Of a stretch of 64,000 bases of DNA, positions 9,179 through 18,108 are shown piece by piece. Position 1 is the first letter of the stretch, and the number at the start of each line of letters is the position of its first letter. Location of the stretch: NCBI GenBank assembly GCA_964035575.1, contig OZ037870.1:930001-994000 (forward strand). The letters run 5' to 3'. This DNA comes from Rhynchopus sp. YZ270_cl-10. Its lineage: Eukaryota > Euglenozoa > Diplonemea > Diplonemida > Diplonemidae. The translations under genes were made by a program, and so were the position numbers. The notes under the pieces were generated by a model that was not told the DNA's origin, did not search any database, and saw nothing but the letters and a program-made list of their open reading frames with translations.

Positions 9179-12100
9179 ATGAGTGTCTTATGGGAGCAGT
9201 TTACGGAGGCCCTAGAGAATAAGGGCACCTCTATCGAACAGCTGTTGCGCGCGACTGAGGCGGAGCTGGAGGAGATCTTCACGCAGTATGGCTACCGCGC
9301 GTTGGAGCGGGCGCAGCTGCGTACAGCGTGGTACGACAAGAAAAGCAGGATGGGGGTGGCCGAGATGACCATCCCTGCCTCCACCACTGTGGTCCCTAAC
9401 ACATCCCGTGAATTTGGAGAGGTTAAAGTCCTGCTCGAGCACTACGTTGGTCCCGATCCTTCTCTTAGCGTCAGCATTGTGGAGCTAGAGAGGGTAGCGA
9501 ACCCTGCACTGCAAAAACGGTTTGAAAGGAGGAAAGGGGAGCTGTCTGGGGGCGGAGGAGGGGGTGCGGTCGTGAGACGGTTTCATTCTCCGGTGAGTTT
9601 TAATGGAGCGAAAATTCAGGATGTGGGGTTTAGCTTGCCTGCGGAGGGGGCGCAGATGTGTTTGAGATTTTTGACGAAGGCGCCTGCTGCTCATCTGCCT
9701 GGTGCGTACAAATTATTGCTCTGTGATGTTGCAGTGGGGAAGTACAAAGCCGTCAACGGCGACGGTGTGAGCATCACCCCCGAACAGCTTGTCAGCGAAG
9801 CCTACGACAGCGTCTACCTATTCTACGGGGGGAAAGGAACCGACCCCGCCACCCCAGATGAGTTCATCCTCTTCCACCCGGACCAGGTCCTCCCACAGCA
9901 CGTCGTGACGTTCCTCATCCACCCCGCGCTCGCATCACCGATGCACTCCTCCCCTACATCACCAAATGTGCACAGTCATAACGGATTTGAACCATCTCTA
10001 GAGGCAAAACGGGAGTTGACAGTGCATGTATGTAAAAATCTGATAAGAGAAGGTTTTAAATTAAAACAATGCTGTTTAACGAGACTGTTATTTTTATTGT
10101 TATCAAGATCAGTTGGTGGTCTAGTTTTTTTTTTAAACTGTGTGGTTTTTCAAATGATTTTACAACAGAATGATACACCCCAATCGCTGTATTGGTTGCG
10201 CGATGAAAACCGTCTTGTAAACGGCGACTCTCTGTTGGTAGGGGAGCATAGGGGGAAGCGTTTTGTGAGTCTTGCGGAGGGGACGGAGATGCAGGTGGCG
10301 GAGGTGGGTGCGAAGCGTGAGGTGCTGCTGCGGAGTATTGAGCATCTGCGTGGGCAGCTCACGACGCTGGAGGAGGCGGCTGCGAGCGAGGCGGAGGCGG
10401 AGGCACGCACGATGCACACCATTGAGGAGCAGACGAAGTCGCTGCTGTCCTCGATCGAGGCACGCAAGGTGCACGCAGTCAAGGCAGTGCAGGACGCTGC
10501 CAGCGCTGTGAAGGGGCGTATTGCAGAGGACCACGCAGTCATAGAAGACCTCCTAGCGTCGCTAGAGGCGTACAGCGAGCAGGTCGCAAGTGCAGTTGAA
10601 CAGTCGCACACACAGCCAAAGGACTTTCTCCTCAAGTCAGACGCTTTCCTCCACGTATGTTTGGTTTTTTGAAAAAAAGTTGTCTTCAAAGCAATTTCAT
10701 TAGAGGATGATCTGCATCTTTGAAATTAGCCTTTGGTACTCCAAAACCCCTCCCCCTTCCCAGGACATGAGCACCTGGAAGCCCTCCTACTCTGTGCGTG
10801 CTACGCTGACCATCCCTGCGCCTGTGGAGCACATCTTCGATATCGAGGCAGCACGGCAATCCCTTGAGTCGCTGTCCTTAACTGTATGGTCCCCCTTTTC
10901 ACCCCCGACATCAGCTTTCAATGCTACATCTCTCCACACCCAACTCTACTCTCATATTGACCTTCGATTTCCTTCCACCATCTCCCCCTCCAGGAGGTAA
11001 GCCACGCCAAGCCCCGCAAGGAGACAGCACAACGCGATGACCGTCCTCTTCTCAAAAACGACACTGGACGTGGTGTTGTCATTGAGGAGGGTGAAATGAG
11101 CAGCCGCCGTGCACAGTCGCGCAGCGTGGCACGGCAGCGGAGCAGCCCGCCCCCCGAGAAGCGCAGTGTCACACCACAACAGCCACCGCCTCAACCGCCT
11201 AAGGGACGCCCCGCACCTATACCACAGGCACAACCACAGCCACAACAACGCCAACCACCCCCACCACCACAGTACGAACAGTGGGAGGAAAGCACCTACT
11301 CCGCCACCCCATCAGCCTCGGTCTCTCAGGTCCCTCCTCCCCCGCCTCCTCCTCCAGTCGCATCGCGGCACTCTCGATCTAATACGCCCAACAGAAGGCC
11401 GTCCCGGGGTGTGTCGCGCTCCAAGGTGCCCACCTTCTCGATAGTGGTCGTAGGCGACCCCTGTGTAGGGAAGACGCGACTCATGGAGGCGTGGCTAGGG
11501 GAAGACCCGCCCTCCCCCTCGGAGCTTGAAATGTACGTCCCCAGTCTGGAGCCCAGCACCTACCACTTCAGCGCGATAACCAGCAAAGGGAAAATCAATT
11601 TTACGGTGACGGATGCGCCCGGGTCGCAGCTCTTCCCAGATGCGATGGGGGGTGCGGACGCTGCGGTGGTGGTGTTTGACTGTACAAACCATGTTACCTA
11701 TCAGAACACCAGTAAGTATGTTACGGTTTTTGGGGGAGTGAAAATGTTGACACATTATTTTTTTTGCAGATGGTATTCGTACCTGCCGTACCATATACCT
11801 GTGGCGTTGTGCGGGAATAAGAGTAATGAGGCTGGCAGGGTGCTCCGTGCAAAGGACATCACATTCCATAAGTATGTATTTTCTTTCTTTCAAATGAAAC
11901 CATCTCCCTGTGGTTCATTGCTTGCAAATACAGACCCATAACAGAGGTCATATCTTTTGCAGTGCAACACCAAACTAAAATGCCTTTTTTTTTCGGCAAA
12001 AAAGCAAAAGCCAAAGCAATACAGAGAGAGCCAACCATTTATTTGGTTTTTTCAGCACTTTTCATTGCACTTTTCAACACCCTGCTGGTGGACAAAACTC

Positions 12101-12302
12101 CATCTTTCGATTGAAAATATTATCTTAATCATTCAACACCCACAACAGAGAGGTGAACACAGCCATCAAAGAGACGCTTGTCAACTACATCGATATCTCT
12201 GTCCCAACACGCTACAATGTGGACAAACCCTGGCAGTGGATCTGCAGAAAGCTGATGAAGGACTCCCACCTCGTTGTCCGCGAGCTGATATCACACCCCT
12301 AG
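9179..12302 (+). CDS. PARP-like / coiled-coil / Ran-like GTPase fusion (6 exons)
   Basis: Proposed exons: 9179-10027, 10169-10654, 10764-10883, 10994-11715, 11770-11871, 12149-12302; 810 residues. Residues ~1-55 are a SAM-like helical segment. Residues ~80-245 match a PARP-type ADP-ribosyltransferase: FHS (H136, in place of HGT), LLLCDVAVGK, YDSV and DEFILFHPDQVLPQHVVTF with E228 where the catalytic Glu sits; the middle Tyr is not found and the loop there is short. Residues ~325-440 are a long coiled coil. A Pro/Gln-rich linker follows, then a small GTPase of Ran type from ~632: P-loop GDPCVGKT (639-646), DAPG for DTAG, VTYQN, LCGNKSN (742-745) and a C-terminus like Ran's (YIDISVPTRYNVDKPWQWICRKL region). 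Splice sites all follow GTATG...CAG and restore the Ran-like alignment. Activity of either enzyme unit is uncertain because key residues differ. The first ATG in the exon is used. Confidence 0.8.
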
Positions 12303-12890
12303 AGGGAAGGGAAGCGGTGTTAGAACAAAAAGGGTTATGTGTTGTGCACATCTCTCTCCGGCGAATTCCGTGTAATAAAACTTGATTTTTTTTGGGATTC
12401 ATTTTTTTCAAGACTTTTCATTTTTTTTTTTTTGTGTATTTTCCTCCAGTTAGCATTTCCCTTCCCTCCCATTACCTCTTATTCTGTAGAGAGCAATTCA
12501 ATTATTATTTTTCCCTCAAGTTTTCTTATCGGCAAACTCCAAAAAATGGGGAGAGAGAAAAAAAAAGGAATCAACCACAATGACACCCAAGCGCTCAGGA
12601 TTGAGTCAGAGGAGGGAAGAGTTACAAATGGTCTTCAAATCTCCTCTTGGGGAACGTACTCTCATCTCTCCCACAAAAAAAAAAAAAACTAAAAAAAATC
12701 TGAATATTCAGAGATCAAACTTTATTTTATTACAAAAGTTTTTGAACAAAAAAAAAAAAAGTGATCTGGGGCAAGGGGGAGAACGAGGGGGAGGGGTATT
12801 TAAAAAAGGGGTTTCAATTATATGCCAAACACCCTTTTTCCAAGACGGCTAAAGCACAGGCTAGGTTACATCTTACCACGTTTTTTTCTT

Positions 12891-13006
12891 CAGATGTAAA
12901 CCACGAAATGGATAGGATTGCATAGTTGGGTGTCCACCCCCCGGTACAGCCGGTCATTGTACTAAAGGTACACTGTCACGAGAGGGCTTTGTATTTCAAG
13001 TCAAAC
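12891..13006 (+). repeat. Dispersed repeat family A copy
   Basis: A near full-length copy: CAGATGTAAACC start, GTCCACC and GGTACAGCCGGTCAT in the middle, and a CACGAGAGGGCTTTGTATTT end. It lies directly before a family B copy. Confidence 0.8.
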
Positions 13007-13021
13007 TTTTTTTTCCCTCCG

Positions 13022-13111
13022 CGGATTCGATAACCCCGCGGAGTATCAGTGCCTTGCGTCCCAGAGGCGTTTTTTTTTTTTTTTTGCACTATCAACTTCA
13101 CTTTTTTTTTT
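13022..13111 (+). repeat. Dispersed repeat family B copy
   Basis: This shows the CGCGG-ATTCGATAACC-CCGCGG hairpin, then CCAGAGGCG, a long T run, and GCACTATCAACTTCACTTTT. It ends about 200 bp before the first MMPL gene. Confidence 0.75.
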
Positions 13112-13309
13112 TTGTTGTAGATTGTTCATATTAGTGGGTATCCCACCCTCCCATCTTCTCCCCTTTTTTTACCCATTTTTTTTTCTCCATTTTCCATTAG
13201 ACCGCCACGAGAGCGATGCAAAACCTAAAAGCTACTCCCCCACCTTTCATCCACCACCTCAAACCCTTCACCACAACACCCCTCACCTTAGCAAGGATAA
13301 AACAACAAG

Positions 13310-15865
13310 ATGGGGGTCGCTCCGTGGGACCCTTCCGTCCCACGATGGGCACTGATTCTGAGTGCTTCCGTTTTGTGTACCTGGGCTGGGGCGGGTGTGT
13401 TGATGAAAAGCTATGCTCCTGAGTTTATGGATAACACAGGACAGCATTTGGAACCGCCAAGCAACTCACGTGCTATCAACGCGGCGAAGGTGCTGCAGGA
13501 GAATTTTAACTACGACCCGTTGTACGACGAGCCAGGGATGTACCTCGTGGTGCGCACCGACTATAATATGCTCACCACCGATGCCGTCAGGGAGTACTCC
13601 GAGCACGTAAATAAAATGCTCCACGAAGTGACCTGGCAAGAGTGCTTCAACGTCCGCGTCAACGGATACTACCTCAGTCAAGGGGCCGACTGGATGCTCT
13701 CGCCTGACAACCGCACTACCATTCTTCCGATCTACTCGATTGACAACACATCATATATCCCGGGCTTTGTGAACTACGTATGCAACGTTCTTGCAGACCC
13801 ACTGCAGAGCGGGGTGAACGGCTCCGACACACTGAACGTGGAGGTGTCGGGGTACTACGTGCTCAATGCGGAGAGTGATGGGCAGACGGCGAAGTCCATG
13901 AAGAATATGGAGGTTATCGTGCTCCCGGTGGCGTTCCTCATCATTGCGTACTTCCTCAGGAGGTTGCAGCTGCTGATCATCCCGCTGACGTGCATGGGGC
14001 TGGCCTTGGGGTGTTCGTTCTCCATAGGGCTGCCCATCGCAAAGCGTTGGGCGGTCTCCGAAGACACCCCCGAAACGATGCTCAGCGCTGCCGTCGCACT
14101 CTCAATCGACTATTCTCTCTTCCTCTTGACCCGCTTTATCGATGGAATTGATGAAGGAATGTCTCAATGGGTGTCCATCGTTATAATGTTCAAGAACACA
14201 GGTCAAGCCATTGTTGTGTCCGCCCTCTTAATCGGTCTTGCCTTTGTATCCTCGGTGTTGATGCCGATTGTTACCATCGCCAGCGCAGGGGCGTTGGCGG
14301 CAATCACGGCGGTGGTCACGGTGGTTGTGAATTTGACTGTGGTTCCGTCGTTTTTGTGTTTGTTTGGGAAGTGGCTTGTTGCAAATCCGTTTGGCTGCTG
14401 CAAGAAGAAGGATGCAAAGGCGGATATCACCATTGAGTCGGATGAGGAATCAGACGTCACAGATGATGACGATGACGACTACGAATCCGATGAACAGCGC
14501 CCCCTCCAAAAGGGCAAGCTTGCGCGCCAATACCGTCTCGAGCTGCAGCGCTACCGACCCACCTTTTGGTACAAAATGGCAAACTTCATCCGAAACCGCT
14601 CGACCCTCATCATCATCCTGGTTCTGCTTGCTGGGGCTCCGATTATCGCACAGCTTCCGAAGCTGAAAATTTCTGTGGACAGAAACCTTTCGAGGAACAG
14701 AGACGCACGGAGTCTTACTGTCTCCAGGGAGGTGGCGGAGACGGGCATTGAGATGGGGCGGATTGCGCCGTCGGGTGTTGCGATCCAGTCGCTTGATCCT
14801 GATGTTAAGTTTGCTGACCAAGCTGCCTTTGAGGTCATCTCGGCCATGAATGAACTGCTGTACACCACCTTCGACAACACAACAGGGGACGTCAAACGTG
14901 ATGTTGCCCAAAGTGCTGCCTGTCTTATGGGCCAGAAGCTTTCCTACCAAGAGGCGCTGGAGTTGCTTGAGATCTCTAGGTCCAGCTATCCCACAACAAG
15001 GTCGCGTCTCTACGCACAAGTAGTAGACCGAACGATAGGCAAAGATGAGTTGTACGCAATGGTTGTGGTGTACACACCGTTCAGGATTTTCGGGCCAGAT
15101 GGCGGGCAGTGGCTGAAGGATGCAAGAAATTTGGTAGACGAATTCAATGTTAACCACAAAGGAAAGTACCATGCCGTAGTAGGCGCAGTGAACGGCATGG
15201 ATATGGACGCAGCGGACATAGTGGAGTCGCACCTCCCCTTCATCATCGGGATGATCTGTGTTGCTGTGATGCTCATCGTCGGGGGTGTCTTCAGGTCGCT
15301 TCTTCTTCCCATCCGTCTCGCCTTTGCGCTTGCCTACACCATCGCAGTGACCCTCGGGTTTGCTGTGTTGGTCTACCAAACAAAGGCGTTCTGGTGGCTC
15401 TTCCCTTACCTCAAGAACTTTGAGGGGGAGGGTCTGGGGTACGCAATCCCTTCTTTTGTTGTCCCGGTGTGTATCGCGCTTGGGCTTGACTATGATATCT
15501 TCCTGTTGACGCGTGTGATTGAATACCGTAAGGCAGGGTTCAGTGATGATGAGTCTGTTGTGATGGGTGTGGCGAGCACAGGGTCGACCATTTCGGGTGC
15601 GGGGTTGATTATGAGCATTGCGTTTGGTGGGATGCTTGCGTCGACGGAAACGCAACTGAACCAGTTTGGGTTTCTCCTTACGGTGTCGGTGCTTTTGGAC
15701 ACGTTTGTGATTCGCACAGTCTTTGTCCCTGCATTGATGCTAAAGGCAAGCCGATACAACTGGTGGCCAAGAAAAATGCCACCTATCGTCTACTCCTCCC
15801 ACGAAACGACCAACGATATCCAAGGTAGCCCTTCGGACTACGACTACGCTTCAAGTGAAGCATAA
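13310..15865 (+). CDS. MMPL/RND-family membrane transporter, paralogue 1
   Basis: A single-exon protein of 851 residues with the two-fold RND layout: an N-terminal membrane helix (~8-28), a large extracytoplasmic loop, a bundle of helices, a long acidic cytosolic loop (~380-405, a run of Asp/Glu), then the second half with its own loop and helices. Each half has the Asp-Tyr pair of MMPL transporters in its central helix: SIDYSLFLLTR (D267-Y268) and GLDYDIFLLTR (D727-Y728), the proposed proton relay. MMPL proteins export lipids or other hydrophobic cargo; the cargo here is unknown. Several Asn-X-Ser/Thr sites lie in the outer loops. The ATG at 13310 gives a short cytosolic N-terminus and is preferred. 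A second copy lies 8.2 kb downstream, and the segment 15221-15768 is nearly identical to it at the DNA level. Confidence 0.92.
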   Translation: MGVAPWDPSVPRWALILSASVLCTWAGAGVLMKSYAPEFMDNTGQHLEPPSNSRAINAAKVLQENFNYDPLYDEPGMYLVVRTDYNMLTTDAVREYSEHVNKMLHEVTWQECFNVRVNGYYLSQGADWMLSPDNRTTILPIYSIDNTSYIPGFVNYVCNVLADPLQSGVNGSDTLNVEVSGYYVLNAESDGQTAKSMKNMEVIVLPVAFLIIAYFLRRLQLLIIPLTCMGLALGCSFSIGLPIAKRWAVSEDTPETMLSAAVALSIDYSLFLLTRFIDGIDEGMSQWVSIVIMFKNTGQAIVVSALLIGLAFVSSVLMPIVTIASAGALAAITAVVTVVVNLTVVPSFLCLFGKWLVANPFGCCKKKDAKADITIESDEESDVTDDDDDDYESDEQRPLQKGKLARQYRLELQRYRPTFWYKMANFIRNRSTLIIILVLLAGAPIIAQLPKLKISVDRNLSRNRDARSLTVSREVAETGIEMGRIAPSGVAIQSLDPDVKFADQAAFEVISAMNELLYTTFDNTTGDVKRDVAQSAACLMGQKLSYQEALELLEISRSSYPTTRSRLYAQVVDRTIGKDELYAMVVVYTPFRIFGPDGGQWLKDARNLVDEFNVNHKGKYHAVVGAVNGMDMDAADIVESHLPFIIGMICVAVMLIVGGVFRSLLLPIRLAFALAYTIAVTLGFAVLVYQTKAFWWLFPYLKNFEGEGLGYAIPSFVVPVCIALGLDYDIFLLTRVIEYRKAGFSDDESVVMGVASTGSTISGAGLIMSIAFGGMLASTETQLNQFGFLLTVSVLLDTFVIRTVFVPALMLKASRYNWWPRKMPPIVYSSHETTNDIQGSPSDYDYASSEA

Positions 15866-16448
15866 ATAAGGGAGGGGGGGTGTTGGGGTCGGGCGGGTTT
15901 TAAAAGAAGTAACCAACTTTTTAAGAATTTCTTTCCGTTTTTTTTCCCCTTCCATTCTGCGTTTTGCTTGTTTGTGACGAAGCAGTTCATTCGTTTTAAA
16001 AAATGGGGGTACATTGGGAAGAGGGAGGGGGAGGGGGGGGTATTATGTTTATATTCTGTATGATTTTACCATCTTTTTGTTGTGGAATAGATCAGGCTTT
16101 TTCAGTTTTTCTTTTTTTTTTGCAACTGACACGCTGGACAGGTCCTGACCAATCATTGCGTGTTAAGGGAAATTCTCAAGATGCATGCGGCAGATGTCCA
16201 TTCATCTTTCAAGTTCAATTTTTTTATAGAAAAAAAATTAAGTTGTCTCCTGTCTCCTACATTTCCTTTTTGCATTATTTCTTTCCATCTTTCCTTCCAG
16301 TGTCTTCCAGCTTCTTTTTTTCTCAAGGTAATGTGAAACACAATAGGCTTAAGTCCATACGTCGATGGGCGGTGGGGTGTTTGCACTTTTTCAACTTCTC
16401 TTTTTCGTTTAGAAAAGAAAGTATAATGAAATATACTTCTCTTTCTTT

Positions 16449-16570
16449 GCGTGGCTGCTTACAGTTTTCCTGTAAGCAACTCCAAAAAATGCAACACTCC
16501 GGGGGTTCTATAACCCGCGGAGTGTCAGTGCCCTGCGTCCCAGAGGCGTTTTGCACTATCAACCCCACCT
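16449..16570 (+). repeat. Dispersed repeat family B, fullest copy
   Basis: Three parts in order: a perfect 8-bp-stem hairpin GCTTACAG-ttttc-CTGTAAGC (16457-16477); a second hairpin ACACTCC ... GGAGTGT (16494-16525) enclosing GGGTTCTATAACCC, which looks like a tRNA T-arm; and the tail GCGTCCCAGAGGCGTTTTGC, then ACTATCAAC. About 120 bp in all. Confidence 0.8.
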
Positions 16571-17375
16571 TTCTTTTTTTTGTGCGTCTATTTTTTCGAG
16601 ATCACAACTTTTCCTGGGTTTGTTTTTTTTCTTTTTGTTTTGCCTTATCCCCCCCCACCGCTCTGCTATTATTTGCGTGGGAACAACAGGGGCGAGACTA
16701 TCATACCCCCCTTTCCACACCATCGTCTGTGCGTTGTCAAAAACTCTATTTTTAAAAAAGGTATTTATTCCAGGCTCTCCGCTAGGATTTCCGATTTTGA
16801 AAATATTCTGTTGATGGTCCACGTTGGTGGGGTACATGCTTGCGCCGCAGGCGCACGGTACGCAACTTTTTTTTTTACCAACGCCCGATTTTGACTTTTT
16901 TGGGACGTTTGAGCACTCACCTCTCCATATCTTCTTCTCCTGAGCTTTTTTGACAGGTAGAACGGGTCTGAACCACTTAGCAGAACTTTTTTTTTTTTTC
17001 TTTTTTTCCCCATTTTCAAAAAGTTCTGTTGACAATCAACAGAACTTTAGTACCTAGCGGAGTGCCTGATTTATTCCGTCAATTTCCCGCGCACCTCTAA
17101 AAGTCTGTGTGTTTTCCACAGTACATTCTTCTTTCTAGTCAATAAACGGATCTCCAAGAAAAAAGGACAACGGTGCTGTGTACCATTGGTAAGCAAAGCT
17201 ATTTCAATGCTGATGCAGGTAAGCGGTGACATCTCCCCTTTTTGCCAGTTATGTGCACGTTTAGGAAAGGCAACTTCCTCTTTAGCCCGCCAACTCCATT
17301 TTCTTGGAGCATCGGGACCGTACATGCTTCATTCCCTAAAATAGGAATGGTACTTTTTGTTTGTTCAAGAAAAAA

Positions 17376-17852
17376 CAAGTAATTGCTATCGGAAAAAAAA
17401 CCGGGTGTGCTGTGGAACTCCACTCTGAAAAAAATATAATCTACAACACGCCAGCATTCTGCTCTTCTGCAGGTATGCTAAAACGCTCTTCGTACGCTGG
17501 ACCCACTGGGATGCAGGCGGATCTGAAACTTTTAAACAGTGGGGCTGGCCTCTTCGTCCAGCACCATCTGCTCGATCGCGTTATTGGACGTAGTCTCGGC
17601 AGGCTCGATAACCATTCGCTCGCGCGGCCTCGGCATGTTCCAGCTCGTAGTCGTCCACAGGCTCCCACGCATCGTCGTCGTCATCAGAGCAGTGCGGAAG
17701 GAACACATAATGCACAGACGACAACACGTCGTCGATCGCACCAGGCATCGTCACATCAGCAACTCCAGAAAATCGCCAGGATGCTATGGTGGTTTCGAAA
17801 ATCGCGCGGAGTTATCCACAGCACACCCCAGTTTTTTCTTAGCAATTAGTTG
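17376..17852. mobile_element. TIR element, GGGTGTGCTGTGGA family, copy 1
   Basis: Inverted ends read TAATTGC, an A-run, then GGGTGTGCTGTGGA on both sides. The centre has a minus-strand frame encoding DDYELEHAE next to a run of Asp, shared with the copy at 45673-46162. The acidic stretch resembles the N-terminal region of piggyBac-type transposases, but the similarity is too short to assign. No target duplication is clear. Confidence 0.75.
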
Positions 17853-18045
17853 TTCTTGTTATTATTGTTTTCCACACACCTTCCTTCAACCCTCGTAGGA
17901 TCAGTTCGCATTTTTTTCGCGAAAACATGAAATTACACATTTCAAGAGAACAAAAAATTAAAAAGGTTCGCCCCCTCAATGGGACGCCGTAAACCATAAT
18001 TCCTCAGTGTCAGCCGCATCATTTCAATGAAACCAAAAAGTGGCT

Positions 18046-18108
18046 TATTTGCATTTTTGGGCTCCGCCCGTGCAGCGGTGGGGTCATTTCGGAAAATTGG
18101 ACAATTTT
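18046..18108 (+). repeat. Dispersed repeat family G copy
   Basis: ATTTGCATTT, then GGTGGGGTCATTT and GGACAA. The same order is seen at 63774-63836 and, reversed, at 33926-33988. Confidence 0.6.

Noticed and set aside
14450-15655. 401-codon minus-strand frame
   Set aside because: It lies antisense to the first MMPL gene, whose motifs are clear. The antisense frame has odd composition (many His, Arg and Asn) and no known domain.
16494-16525. tRNA gene
   Set aside because: Only a T-arm-like hairpin is present. No acceptor, D or anticodon arms can be built around it.
16003-16755. 250-codon + frame
   Set aside because: Mostly Phe, Ser and Gly from T-rich and G-rich runs, and it runs through a family B repeat. 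No domain.
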